64,000 nt of DNA from Streptomyces aurantiogriseus. GTDB taxonomy: Bacteria > Actinomycetota > Actinomycetes > Streptomycetales > Streptomycetaceae. Where the stretch lies: positions 380,619 through 444,618 of the forward strand of contig NZ_BMSX01000002.1 of assembly GCF_014649375.1 (NCBI RefSeq), given 5' to 3'. The translations under genes and the position numbers were made by a program. Below, one piece after another: positions 31,122 through 39,851 of this stretch; within the stretch, counting starts at the first letter, position 1; each line of letters opens with the position of its first letter. The notes below the pieces were generated by a model. That model did no database searches and was not told the DNA's origin. It saw only the letters and a list, made by a program, of their open reading frames with translations.

Positions 31122-32125
31122 GACTTCCTCCCTCGTTGCACGATGCGCCAGTTGATGACGACGAGCACGATGATCAGTACGAAGAAGGCCCACACGATGG
31201 CCGCGCCGTAGCCGTAGTCGTTGTCGAGGAAGGCCGACTGGTAGAAGTACAGCAGCGTGGTCAGGCCCGCCTGGCCGGGGCCGCCGAGGTTCTGGTTGGC
31301 GGCGTTGCTGGCGAAGAGCACCTGGGGTTCGCTGAAGCTCTGCAGACCGTTGATCGTCGAGACGACGACGGTGAACAGGATGATCGGCCGCATGATCGGA
31401 ATGGTGATCTGGAAGAACGTGCGGACGGGGCCGGCGCCGTCCATCTTGGCCGCCTCGTAGACCGACTGCGGGATGGCCTGAAGGCCGGCCAGGTAGATGA
31501 TCATGTTGTAGCCGGTCCACATCCAGGTCATCAGCGCCGCGATCACCACTTTGATCAGCCACGGATTGCTCAGCCACGGGACGGGCTCGATGCCGACCGT
31601 GCCCAGGATCGCGTTGACCAGACCGAAGTTGTTGCTGAACACCGCGCCGAAGAAGATCGCCACGGCGACGATCGACGTGACGTTCGGTACGTACAGGGCG
31701 ATGCGGTAGAAGCCCTTGAAGCGGCGCACCGAGTGCAGCAGCGTCGCCAGCACCAGGGCGCCGAACAGCGTGGGGACCGTCGACAGGATCCAGATCAGCA
31801 GGGTGTTGCGGATCGACAGCCAGAAGACCGGGTCGTTCCAGAGAAACTCGAACTGCTGCAGGCCCACGAACTGCTTGGTGCCCAGGCCGTCGTAGCGCTG
31901 GAAGGACAGATACAGCGAATAGAAGACGGGGACGAAGGAGAAGGCGGCGAAGATCAGGTAGAAGGGCGAGATCGCCAGGTACTGCCGCCAGTACGAGAGC
32001 ACCCCGCGACGCCTGGGCCGCACGGCGCCCGCGGGCGGGGTGCGCCGCGGGCGGAAACGGGCCGGGCCCGGCCCGCCACGATGCTCGCGCACCGTGGCGG
32101 AACCGGTGACCGGAGGTGACGACAC
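31118..32125 (-). CDS. sugar ABC transporter permease, MalF type
   Basis: 335 residues. A cytoplasmic, Arg/Pro-rich N-terminus of about 45 residues precedes six membrane helices (first at YLAISPFYLIFAAFSFVPV). The EAA loop reads PQSVYEAAKMDGAGPVRTFFQITIPIMRPI. With the downstream MalG-type partner it forms the heterodimeric channel of a CUT1 sugar importer. Its start lies two bases after the binding-protein stop, so binding protein, MalF and MalG are one transcript. Confidence 0.95.
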   Translation of the reverse strand: MSSPPVTGSATVREHRGGPGPARFRPRRTPPAGAVRPRRRGVLSYWRQYLAISPFYLIFAAFSFVPVFYSLYLSFQRYDGLGTKQFVGLQQFEFLWNDPVFWLSIRNTLLIWILSTVPTLFGALVLATLLHSVRRFKGFYRIALYVPNVTSIVAVAIFFGAVFSNNFGLVNAILGTVGIEPVPWLSNPWLIKVVIAALMTWMWTGYNMIIYLAGLQAIPQSVYEAAKMDGAGPVRTFFQITIPIMRPIILFTVVVSTINGLQSFSEPQVLFASNAANQNLGGPGQAGLTTLLYFYQSAFLDNDYGYGAAIVWAFFVLIIVLVVINWRIVQRGRKS

Positions 32126-32126
32126 C

Positions 32127-33407
32127 TCAGTTCACCCCCTGTCGCCGGGCGATCTGCTTGGCCTGGTCGACCGCGTCGTTCCAGGCGTCGTCGGGCTTCT
32201 TTCCCTTGGCCTCGATGCTGGTCAGCTCGGCCATGAAGGGAGCCATGACCGCGGAGTCGGCGGGCGCCTCGTAGCTCACCGGGATGGCCTCGGCGGCCGG
32301 GCCGAAGACCTCGATGATCTTCTGCCCGCCGAAGAAGGCGTCGGGGCCCGTCATGGCCTCCATCGAGTACGTCGCCGGAGAGGCGGGGAAGATGGTGGCG
32401 TCGGTGTAGCTCTTGGCGTTGTTGTCCGGGCTGAGGATCCAGCTGATGATCTTGAACGCCTCTTCGGGGTTCCGGCACTGCGAGGGCAGGGCCAGGTAGG
32501 AGCCGCCCTGGTTGGCCGGTCCGCCGGGCGTCGCGCAGACCCGCCACTTGCCCTTGGTGCCGGGGGCCGCCGACTCGATGTCCAACGCGTGCCAGGCGGC
32601 GCCGAGTTCGGTGGTGAGGTTCTTGCCGATGGCGGCGTTCCAGGTGTTGTCGTTGATCTTGGCGTCGATGCCGAGCGTGTAGGGGCGGATCGCCGTTTCC
32701 CACGCGGTACGGATGTGCTCCTGGTCGCCGATGAAGTGGTTGTCCTCGTCGATGAACCGCTTGGTGCCCTGGCCGACCGCGATGTTGAACACGGAGCTGA
32801 TGTTGTTGATCAGGAAGGTGCCGGGCACCGCCTTCTTCAGCTCGGAGCCGAGGGCGAAGTAGTCGTCCCAGGTCTTGGCCTCGGCGGCGACCTTGTCGGG
32901 GTCGGTGGGCAGCCCGGCCTTGTCGAACAGGTCCGCGCGGTAGAAGAGCGCGGTGGGACCGATGTCGATCGGGAACCCGATCTGCTTGCCGTCCTTGGTC
33001 TGGGCGAGCTTGGTCTTCCACTCCAGGTACTGGGAGGAGACCTTCTTGAAGCCCAGGTCGTTCAGGTCGAGGAAGCGGTCGGCGTTGGGCAGGAAGGAGG
33101 CTATGTCCTCACCCTTGATGCCGGTGATGTCGGGCACGGAGGAGCCGCCCGCGGCGAGGGTGGTGGTGAGCTTCTGCTTGAAGTCGCCGCCGATGGAGGC
33201 GGCGGTCAGCTTGACCTGGCTGCTGAAGTGCGTCTTGGCCTCCGCGACCACCTTGTCGCTGAGCGCGCCACCCCAGTACCACATGGTGAGGTCTTTGCCG
33301 TTCTTGGTGCCGCCCGATTCCGAGCCGCCGCCGCAGGCGACGGTCAGGCCGGACGCGGCCGCGGTGAACACGGCGGCCTGGAGGAAGCCTCTACGAGAAA
33401 GGTCCAC
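32127..33407 (-). CDS. sugar ABC transporter solute-binding lipoprotein, Tat-type signal
   Basis: 426 residues. The N-terminus DLSRRGFLQAAVF is a twin-arginine signal and continues to a lipobox-type LTVACGGG, giving a lipid-anchored protein exported folded. The mature part belongs to the family-1 extracellular solute-binding proteins of CUT1 sugar importers (KDLTMWYWGG near the start, GRQ-free C-terminal EGIPVSYEAPAD region). It is the first gene of the importer set, 47 bases after the PfkB kinase gene. Ligand is unknown; the adjacent glycosidases point to a galactose, mannose or fucose-containing oligosaccharide. Confidence 0.93.
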   Translation of the reverse strand: MDLSRRGFLQAAVFTAAASGLTVACGGGSESGGTKNGKDLTMWYWGGALSDKVVAEAKTHFSSQVKLTAASIGGDFKQKLTTTLAAGGSSVPDITGIKGEDIASFLPNADRFLDLNDLGFKKVSSQYLEWKTKLAQTKDGKQIGFPIDIGPTALFYRADLFDKAGLPTDPDKVAAEAKTWDDYFALGSELKKAVPGTFLINNISSVFNIAVGQGTKRFIDEDNHFIGDQEHIRTAWETAIRPYTLGIDAKINDNTWNAAIGKNLTTELGAAWHALDIESAAPGTKGKWRVCATPGGPANQGGSYLALPSQCRNPEEAFKIISWILSPDNNAKSYTDATIFPASPATYSMEAMTGPDAFFGGQKIIEVFGPAAEAIPVSYEAPADSAVMAPFMAELTSIEAKGKKPDDAWNDAVDQAKQIARRQGVN

Positions 33408-33454
33408 GGGTCACTCCTGTTGTTCCTGTTCGACGTGCTGAGGGGGTCTGAGAG

Positions 33455-34549
33455 TCAGTGCCGCCGTGTTGAGCCGCGCGGGCCGACGGGCGTGTGAGGG
33501 GCCGGCGGGGTGACGGGGGCATGGCGCACGGGCGGGCCCACGTCCGTCGGGAGGCGGTCGGCCAGGAAACCGTAGGCGCGTCGCAGATCGGGGTCCGTCA
33601 GCGAGCCCCACCAGCGGTCGACGCCGTACCAGCCCGGGGCTGCGAGCGCCCCACCGTGGTGCTGGACGGACAGCCCGGCCGCGAGCACCGCGAACCGCAG
33701 CCGCTGCTCCAGTGGCCAGCCGCCGAGCGAGGCCGCGACGAAGCTCGCGCCGAAGACGTCCCCGGCGCCCGTCGCGTCGAGGACATCGACGTCCAGGGCC
33801 GGGACCTCCGCGTACTCGCCGGTGATCTGGTCGACGGCCACCGCGCCGTCCCCGCCCCGCGTGACGACCGCCACCGGCACCAGCTCGGAGAGCGTGCCGA
33901 GGGCCGCCACCGCGCTGTCGGTGCGGGTGTAGGCCATGGCCTCGGCCTCGTTGGGGAGGAAGGCGTGGCACAGGGCGAGCTGGTCGAGGAGGTCGCGGGA
34001 CCACTGCTGGGTGGGGTCCCAGCCGACGTCGGCGTAGATCTGCGTGCCGTTCGCGGCCGCCTTGCCGATCCACGCGCGCGGTTCGGCCTCGATGTGCACG
34101 AGCGCCGTGCGCGCCTCGGGCGGGTCGCCCATCAGCGCGTCCTGCGAGTACGGCGGTTCCTGGCCGTGGGTGACGAGGGCCCGGTCGTCGCCGTGCGCGA
34201 GGGAGACGGTGACCGGGGTGGGCCAGCCGTCCGCGGTGCGGGAGGGGCCGAGGTCGATGCCCTCCTGGTCGTCGAGGACGTCCCGGCAGTACTCGCCGTA
34301 GAAGTCGTCGCCGAAGACCGTGGCCAGCGAGGTCCGTAGCCCGAAGCGGGAGGCGGCCACCGCCAGGTTGGCGATGCCGCCCGGGCCGCAGCCCATGCCG
34401 GCCGTCCAGATCTCCTCGCCCGGCGTGGGCGGCCGGCCCAGGCCCGTGAGGACGAGGTCGTAGAAGAGCAGCCCGGTGAGCAGCACGTCGGGCCGGTCGT
34501 CGTCCACGGGGGCCGTCCTCTCGTCAGGGAGCTCGTCAAAACTCTTCAT
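33455..34549 (-). CDS. PfkB-family carbohydrate kinase
   Basis: About 364 residues of the ribokinase fold. Substrate-side motif GCGPGGIANLAVAASRFG and the ATP/anion-hole signature LDATGAGDVFGASF with the catalytic Asp. The ATG at 34547-34549 was preferred over an in-frame ATG at 34612, because a promoter (TTGACC, 17 bases, CACGAT) overlaps the longer version; with this start the transcript would have almost no leader. It faces a DeoR-type regulator. The sugar is not predictable from sequence; it could phosphorylate a monosaccharide released by the locus glycosidases. Confidence 0.9.
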   Translation of the reverse strand: MKSFDELPDERTAPVDDDRPDVLLTGLLFYDLVLTGLGRPPTPGEEIWTAGMGCGPGGIANLAVAASRFGLRTSLATVFGDDFYGEYCRDVLDDQEGIDLGPSRTADGWPTPVTVSLAHGDDRALVTHGQEPPYSQDALMGDPPEARTALVHIEAEPRAWIGKAAANGTQIYADVGWDPTQQWSRDLLDQLALCHAFLPNEAEAMAYTRTDSAVAALGTLSELVPVAVVTRGGDGAVAVDQITGEYAEVPALDVDVLDATGAGDVFGASFVAASLGGWPLEQRLRFAVLAAGLSVQHHGGALAAPGWYGVDRWWGSLTDPDLRRAYGFLADRLPTDVGPPVRHAPVTPPAPHTPVGPRGSTRRH

Positions 34550-34562
34550 TTCGGTGACCGGA

Positions 34563-34591
34563 ATCGTGCGCCCCTCCGCGAGATTGGTCAA
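34563..34591 (-). promoter_or_regulatory. probable promoter of the pfkB-type gene
   Basis: On the minus strand TTGACC (34586-34591), a 17-base spacer and CACGAT (34563-34568) form a sigma-70-like promoter. Transcription should begin about seven bases beyond, only a few bases before the ATG at 34549, so the message would be nearly leaderless. It lies in the divergent region shared with the DeoR gene. Confidence 0.5.
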
Positions 34592-34626
34592 TACCCGAGC
34601 AGAAGTGAGCATGGATTTGATTGAAG

Positions 34627-35412
34627 ATGACGAGTACTGTTCATGCCGTGCTGGCAGAACGACGACACCAACTCATCCTGCGGGCCCTGCGCTCCGGCGG
34701 CCCCGCAGCTGTGACCGACCTCTCCGAGCAGCTGGGCGTGAGCCCCGCCACCATCAGGCGTGACCTGGTGAAACTCGAGGAGGACGGCCTGCTGACGCGC
34801 GTGCACGGCGGTGCCGTCGTCGACGAGGGCGACCAGCCCTTCGCCGAGGTCGCCGAGGTGCGCGTGCCCGAGAAGGACGCCATAGCGGTGTTCGCGGCGG
34901 AGATGATCAGGGACGGTCAGTCGGTGCTGCTCGACATCGGCACCACCGCCTACCGGCTCGCCCGTCAGCTGCACGGCCGCCGTCTCACCGTGATCACCAG
35001 CAATCTGGTGGTCTACGAGGAGCTCGCCGACGACGAGGGCATCGAGCTGGTGCTGCTCGGCGGCATGGTCCGCCGCGAGTACCGCTCCCTGGTCGGCTTC
35101 CTCACCGAGGACAACCTGCGCCAGCTGCACGCCGACTGGCTCTTCCTCGGCACCAGCGGGGTGCGGCCGGGCGGGCAGGTGATGGACACGACGGTCGTCG
35201 AGGTGCCGGTCAAGCGCGCCATGATCAAGGCGAGCGACAAGGTCGTCCTGCTGGCGGACGCGGCGAAGTTCCCGGGTACGGGCATGGCGAGGGTCTGTGG
35301 TCCCGAGGACCTGGACGTGGTGGTGACCAACGCGCCGGTGGACGCGGCGACCCGCTCCTCCCTGGAGGAGGCGGGCGTCGAGGTGGTCCTGGCAGGAAAG
35401 GTGCAAGAGTGA
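34627..35412 (+). CDS. DeoR-family transcriptional regulator of the glycan locus
   Basis: About 254-261 residues. N-terminal DeoR winged helix (AVTDLSEQLGVSPATIRRDLVKLEEDGLLTRVHGGAV) and a C-terminal DeoRC sugar-phosphate sensing domain (GTTAYRLARQL, then LVLLGGMVRREYRSLVG and ADAAKFPGTG). ATG at 34627 is used here; a GTG at 34648 gives the more typical MLAERRHQLI opening and would be leaderless from TGGATT-17-TACTGT. Members sense phosphorylated sugars, so the product of the divergent PfkB kinase is a likely effector. It overlaps the GH4 gene by four bases. Confidence 0.92.
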   Translation: MTSTVHAVLAERRHQLILRALRSGGPAAVTDLSEQLGVSPATIRRDLVKLEEDGLLTRVHGGAVVDEGDQPFAEVAEVRVPEKDAIAVFAAEMIRDGQSVLLDIGTTAYRLARQLHGRRLTVITSNLVVYEELADDEGIELVLLGGMVRREYRSLVGFLTEDNLRQLHADWLFLGTSGVRPGGQVMDTTVVEVPVKRAMIKASDKVVLLADAAKFPGTGMARVCGPEDLDVVVTNAPVDAATRSSLEEAGVEVVLAGKVQE

Positions 35413-36746
35413 AACTGACAATTCTGGGCGGCGGCGGGTTCCGGGTGCCGCTCGTGTACGGGGCGCTGCTGACGGACCGCGCCGAGGGACGGGTGACGGA
35501 GGTCGTTCTGCACGACCTGGACGCCGGTCGACTGTATGCAGTCGCCCGTGTTCTGGCTGAACAGGCCGCCGGCGTCCCCGACGCGCCCCGGGTGACCACC
35601 ACGACCGACCTCGACGAGGCCCTGCGCGGCACCGACTTCGTCTTCTCCGCGATCCGCGTCGGCGGCCTGGAGGGCCGCGCCGACGACGAGCGGGTGGCCC
35701 TCGCCGAGGGCGTCCTCGGCCAGGAGACGGTAGGCGCCGGCGGCATCGCCTACGGTCTGCGCACGGTCCCCGTCGCCGTCGACATCGCCCGACGCGTCGC
35801 GCGCCTCGCCCCCGACGCCTGGGTCATCAACTTCACCAACCCGGCCGGCCTCGTCACCGAGGCCATGTCCCGCCACCTCGGCAACCGCGTCATCGGCATC
35901 TGCGACTCCCCGGTCGGCCTCGGCCGCCGGATCGCCCGCGTGCTCGGCGCCGACCCGCGCGAGGCCTTCATCGACTACGTCGGCCTCAACCACCTCGGCT
36001 GGGTGCGCGGCCTGCGCGTCGCCGGCCGCGACGAGCTCCCGCGCCTGCTCGCCGACCCCGATCTGCTCGGCTCCTTCGAGGAGGGCAAGCTCTTCGGCGT
36101 CGACTGGCTCCAGTCGCTCGGCGCGATCCCCAACGAATACCTGCACTACTACTACTTCAACCGCGAGGCCGTCCGCGCCTACCAGCAGGCCGAGAAGACC
36201 CGCGGCGCCTTCCTGCGCGACCAGCAGGCCCACTTCTACGAGGAGATGCGCGACCCGGACGCGCCGGCCCTGGCCGCCTGGGACCGCACCCGCGCCGAGC
36301 GCGAGGCCACCTACATGGCCGAGAACCGGGAGACTGCCGGCGCCGGCGAACGCGAGGCCGACGATCTGTCCGGCGGCTACGAGAAGGTGGCCCTCGCCCT
36401 GATGCGGGCCATCGCCCGCGACGAACGCACCACCCTGATCCTCAACGTCCGCAATAGGAGCACGCTCTCGGTGCTCGACTCCGAGGCCGTCATCGAGGTG
36501 CCCTGTCTGGTCGACGCCAACGGCGCGCACCCGATCACCGTGGCCCCGCTGCCCGACCACGCCACCGGCCTGGTCTGCGCGGTGAAGGCGGTCGAGCGGG
36601 AGGTGCTCGCCGCCGCCGAGTCCGGCTCCCGTGTCACGGCGGTGAAGGCCTTCGCGCTGCACCCGCTGGTCGACTCGGTCAATGTGGCCCGCAGGCTGGT
36701 CGAGGGCTACACCGAGGTACACCCTGGGCTCGCGTACCTTAAGTAA
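35409..36746 (+). CDS. GH4-family glycosidase (6-phospho-beta-glucosidase type)
   Basis: 445 residues. N-terminal Rossmann loop MKLTILGGGGFRVPLV binds NAD; metal ligands Cys165 (GICDSP) and His195 (GLNHLGW) are present, with NFTNPAG between, as in NAD- and Mn-dependent GH4 enzymes of the 6-phospho-beta-glucosidase branch. These oxidise C3 of the sugar and eliminate the glycosidic bond. No PTS component is in the window, so any 6-phospho substrate must come from a kinase or from phosphorylated glycan; action on a non-phosphorylated sugar is the alternative. Starts inside the DeoR stop (ATGA-type overlap of four bases). Confidence 0.88.
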   Translation: MKLTILGGGGFRVPLVYGALLTDRAEGRVTEVVLHDLDAGRLYAVARVLAEQAAGVPDAPRVTTTTDLDEALRGTDFVFSAIRVGGLEGRADDERVALAEGVLGQETVGAGGIAYGLRTVPVAVDIARRVARLAPDAWVINFTNPAGLVTEAMSRHLGNRVIGICDSPVGLGRRIARVLGADPREAFIDYVGLNHLGWVRGLRVAGRDELPRLLADPDLLGSFEEGKLFGVDWLQSLGAIPNEYLHYYYFNREAVRAYQQAEKTRGAFLRDQQAHFYEEMRDPDAPALAAWDRTRAEREATYMAENRETAGAGEREADDLSGGYEKVALALMRAIARDERTTLILNVRNRSTLSVLDSEAVIEVPCLVDANGAHPITVAPLPDHATGLVCAVKAVEREVLAAAESGSRVTAVKAFALHPLVDSVNVARRLVEGYTEVHPGLAYLK

Positions 36747-36754
36747 GCGCCTGC

Positions 36755-36768
36755 GGAAAGCGCTTTCC
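36755..36768. promoter_or_regulatory. perfect LacI-type operator between GH4 and GH38 genes
   Basis: GGAAAGCGCTTTCC is a perfect 14-base palindrome with the AAGCGCTT core typical of LacI-family sugar regulators. It stands 26 bases before the alpha-mannosidase start in a 48-base gap, so it could repress the mannosidase-fucosidase pair separately from the DeoR-controlled part. No LacI gene is in the window. Confidence 0.7.
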
Positions 36769-36794
36769 CCTCCGTTCGCTTCCTGGAGACCCTC

Positions 36795-39700
36795 ATGCAC
36801 GACGAACGCCGCCGGATCGAGGAGCGCGTCGACCGCGCCCACAACCAGCGCATCAAGCCCGCGATCTACGCGGCCACCGTCCCCTTCGAGGTCGAGGCCT
36901 GGCAGGCACCGGGGGAGCCGGTCACGTTCGAGGAGGCCGCGGCCGCGCGGTACACGCCCTTCGCCATGGACACCCCGTGGGGCCCGCCCTGGGGCACCAC
37001 CTGGTTCCGGATGCGCGGCCAGGTGCCCGCCGAGTGGGCCGGAAAGCGGGTCGAGGCGGTCATCGACCTCGGGTTCGTGGGCGACTGGCCGGGCAACCAG
37101 GCCGAGGCGCTGGTGCACCTGCCCGACGGTCGGCCCCTGAAAGCGGTCAACCCGCTCAACCAGTACGTGCCGATCGCCAACCCGGCGACGGGCGGGGAGC
37201 AGATCGACTACCTGGTCGAGGCGGCTTCCAACCCCGACATCCTGGCCAATGACTTCGCTGCGCCGACGCCGCTCGGCGATGTACTGACGGCAGGCGACCG
37301 TCCACTGTATACATTCCGCCGCGCCGACCTGGCGGTCCTCGACGAGGAGGTCTGGCACCTCGACCTGGACCTCCAGGTGCTGCGCGAACTCATGGTCCAC
37401 CTCGGCGAGCACGAACCGCGCCGCCACGAGATCCTGCACGCCCTGGACCGGGCGATGGACGCCCTCGACCTGGACGACATCTCCGGCAGCGCCCCGGCCG
37501 TCCGCGAGGTGCTCGCCCCCGTCCTGGCCAGGCCCGCCCACGCCAGCGCCCACACCATCTCCGGTGTCGGCCACGCCCACATCGACTCCGCCTGGCTCTG
37601 GCCCATCCGCGAGACCAAGCGCAAGACGTCCCGCACCTTCTCGAACGTCACCTCGCTCGCCGACGAGTACGACGACTTCATCTTCGCCTGCTCCCAGGCC
37701 CAGCAGTACGAGTGGGTGCGCGACCACTACCCCCACGTCTGGGCGCGCATCCAGGAGTCGGTGAAGAAGGGCCAGTGGGCTCCGGTCGGCGGCATGTGGG
37801 TCGAGGCCGACGGCAACCTGCCCGGCGGCGAGGCCATCGCCCGCCAGCTCATCCACGGCAAGCGGTTCTTCATCGAGCACTTCGGCATCGAGACCAAGGG
37901 CGTCTGGCTGCCGGACTCCTTCGGCTACACCGCCGCCTACCCGCAGCTCGCCAAGCTCGCCGGCAACGAGTGGTTCCTCACCCAGAAGATCTCCTGGAAC
38001 CAGACGAACAAGTTCCCCCACCACACCTTCTGGTGGGAGGGCATCGACGGCACCCGCATCTTCACCCACTTCCCGCCGGTCGACACCTACAACGCCCGGT
38101 TCAGCGGCGAGGAGATGGACCGCGCGGTGCGCAACTACGCGGAGAAGGGGGCCGGTACGCGCTCTCTCGCGCCCTTCGGCTGGGGCGACGGCGGTGGCGG
38201 CCCCACCCGCGAGATCATGGAACGCGCGCGCCGGCTCGCCGACCTGGAGGGCTCGCCCAAGGTCGTCGTCGAACACCCCGACGACTTCTTCGCCAAGGCC
38301 CGCGAGGAGTACCCGGACGCCCCGGTCTGGAACGGCGAGCTCTACCTGGAACTGCACCGCGCCACCTACACCTCCCAGGCCCGCACCAAGCAGGGCAACC
38401 GGCGCAGCGAACACAGGCTCCGCGAGGCCGAGTTGTGGGCGACGACGGCGGCGCTGCACGCGCCGGGCTACGCGTACCCGTACGAGAAGCTGGACCGCCT
38501 CTGGAAGACGGTGCTGCTGCACCAGTTCCACGACATCCTGCCGGGGTCGTCGATCGCCTGGGTGCACCGCGAGGCGGAGGCCGAATACGCCCGCGTGGCG
38601 GCGGAGCTGGAGGAGCTGACGGCGGAGGCGACCGCCGCGCTCGGCGCCGGCGGGCCCCGGGTGTTCAACACGAGCCCGTTCGACCGGGCCGAGGTCGTCC
38701 GTACGGCCGAGGGCGCACCGGTGTACGTGGAGGTGCCCGCGAGCGGCAGCGCGCCCCTCACCCACACCGAGCCTGCGCAGCCGGTCACGGTCACCGGCCG
38801 TGTCCTCGACAACGGTCTGGTGCGTGTACAGGTGGCGGACGACGGAACACTGTCCTCTGTATACGATCTACGGGCGAACCGCGAAGTCCTCGCGGACCAG
38901 GGCAACCTCCTCCGTCTGCACACCGACCTCCCGAACTACTGGGACGCCTGGGACATCGACAAGCACTACAAGAACCGCTACACGGACCTGCTGGACGCCG
39001 AGTCGCTGACCGTCGTCGAAGAGGGCCCCCTCGTCGGCGCGATCCGCGTCACCCGCTCCTTCGGCAAGGGGTCCACGATCACCCAGACGATCACGGTCCG
39101 GGCGGGCAGCCCCCGCATCGACATCGAGACCGACATCGACTGGCACGAGACCGAGAAGATCCTCAAGGCGGCCTTCCCGGTGGACATCCGGGCCCCGCAC
39201 TCCTCCGCCGAGATCCAGTTCGGCCACATCCAGCGCCCCACCCACACCAACACCAGCTGGGAGGCGGCCCGCTTCGAGGTCGCCGGCCACCGCTGGGTGC
39301 ACATCGGTGAACCCGGCTACGGCGTCGCCGTCATCAACGACTCGACGTACGGCCACGACGTCTCCCGCACGGTCCGCGAGGACGGCGGCACGACCACCAC
39401 GGTCCGTCTCAGCCTGGTCCGCGCCCCGCGCATCCCGGACCCCGAGGCCGACCAGGGCAGGCACCGCTTCACCTACGCGCTCCTGCCCGGCGCGCGCATC
39501 GAGGACGCGGTCGCCGAGGGCTACGCCCTCAACCTGCCGCTGCGCGTGGCGGACGCGCAGGGCGCGCCCGGTCCGGTCGTCTCCATGGACGGCGAGGGCG
39601 TCACCGTGGAGGCGGTGAAGCTCGCCGACGACGAGTCCGGCGACGTCGTCGTACGGCTCTACGAGTCCCGCGGCGGCCGGGCCACCGGCACCCTGCGCAC

Positions 39701-39848
39701 GGGCTTCCCGCTCGCGGGCGCCCACGTCACCGACCTGCTGGAGCGCCCCCTGGAGCCGGCGGCCGTCGACGGGGACCAGGCGGTCTCCGTCGTCCTGCGG
39801 CCCTTCCAGGTCCTGACGCTCCGTCTGAAGCGCGCCGGGGTGAGCTGA
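36795..39848 (+). CDS. GH38 alpha-mannosidase
   Basis: 1017 residues, the usual size for class II cytoplasmic alpha-mannosidases. Zinc-binding HAHID at 260-264, nucleophile Asp374 in WLPDSFGYTAAYPQL, the third zinc residue in LHQFHDILPGSS, and the C-terminal beta domains are present. No signal peptide, so it acts on imported mannosides, as bacterial GH38 enzymes do on N-glycan or mannan fragments. The gene sits 48 bases after GH4 behind a LacI-type operator and is followed three bases later by the fucosidase. Two CTGTATAC words in rare-codon patches are at 37305 and 38857. Confidence 0.96.
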   Translation: MHDERRRIEERVDRAHNQRIKPAIYAATVPFEVEAWQAPGEPVTFEEAAAARYTPFAMDTPWGPPWGTTWFRMRGQVPAEWAGKRVEAVIDLGFVGDWPGNQAEALVHLPDGRPLKAVNPLNQYVPIANPATGGEQIDYLVEAASNPDILANDFAAPTPLGDVLTAGDRPLYTFRRADLAVLDEEVWHLDLDLQVLRELMVHLGEHEPRRHEILHALDRAMDALDLDDISGSAPAVREVLAPVLARPAHASAHTISGVGHAHIDSAWLWPIRETKRKTSRTFSNVTSLADEYDDFIFACSQAQQYEWVRDHYPHVWARIQESVKKGQWAPVGGMWVEADGNLPGGEAIARQLIHGKRFFIEHFGIETKGVWLPDSFGYTAAYPQLAKLAGNEWFLTQKISWNQTNKFPHHTFWWEGIDGTRIFTHFPPVDTYNARFSGEEMDRAVRNYAEKGAGTRSLAPFGWGDGGGGPTREIMERARRLADLEGSPKVVVEHPDDFFAKAREEYPDAPVWNGELYLELHRATYTSQARTKQGNRRSEHRLREAELWATTAALHAPGYAYPYEKLDRLWKTVLLHQFHDILPGSSIAWVHREAEAEYARVAAELEELTAEATAALGAGGPRVFNTSPFDRAEVVRTAEGAPVYVEVPASGSAPLTHTEPAQPVTVTGRVLDNGLVRVQVADDGTLSSVYDLRANREVLADQGNLLRLHTDLPNYWDAWDIDKHYKNRYTDLLDAESLTVVEEGPLVGAIRVTRSFGKGSTITQTITVRAGSPRIDIETDIDWHETEKILKAAFPVDIRAPHSSAEIQFGHIQRPTHTNTSWEAARFEVAGHRWVHIGEPGYGVAVINDSTYGHDVSRTVREDGGTTTTVRLSLVRAPRIPDPEADQGRHRFTYALLPGARIEDAVAEGYALNLPLRVADAQGAPGPVVSMDGEGVTVEAVKLADDESGDVVVRLYESRGGRATGTLRTGFPLAGAHVTDLLERPLEPAAVDGDQAVSVVLRPFQVLTLRLKRAGVS

Positions 39849-39851
39849 CCC

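Noticed and set aside
35013..38765. Open frame of 1250 residues opposite DeoR, GH4 and GH38 genes
   Set aside because: Antisense shadow. The plus-strand genes carry complete catalytic motifs while this frame has none.
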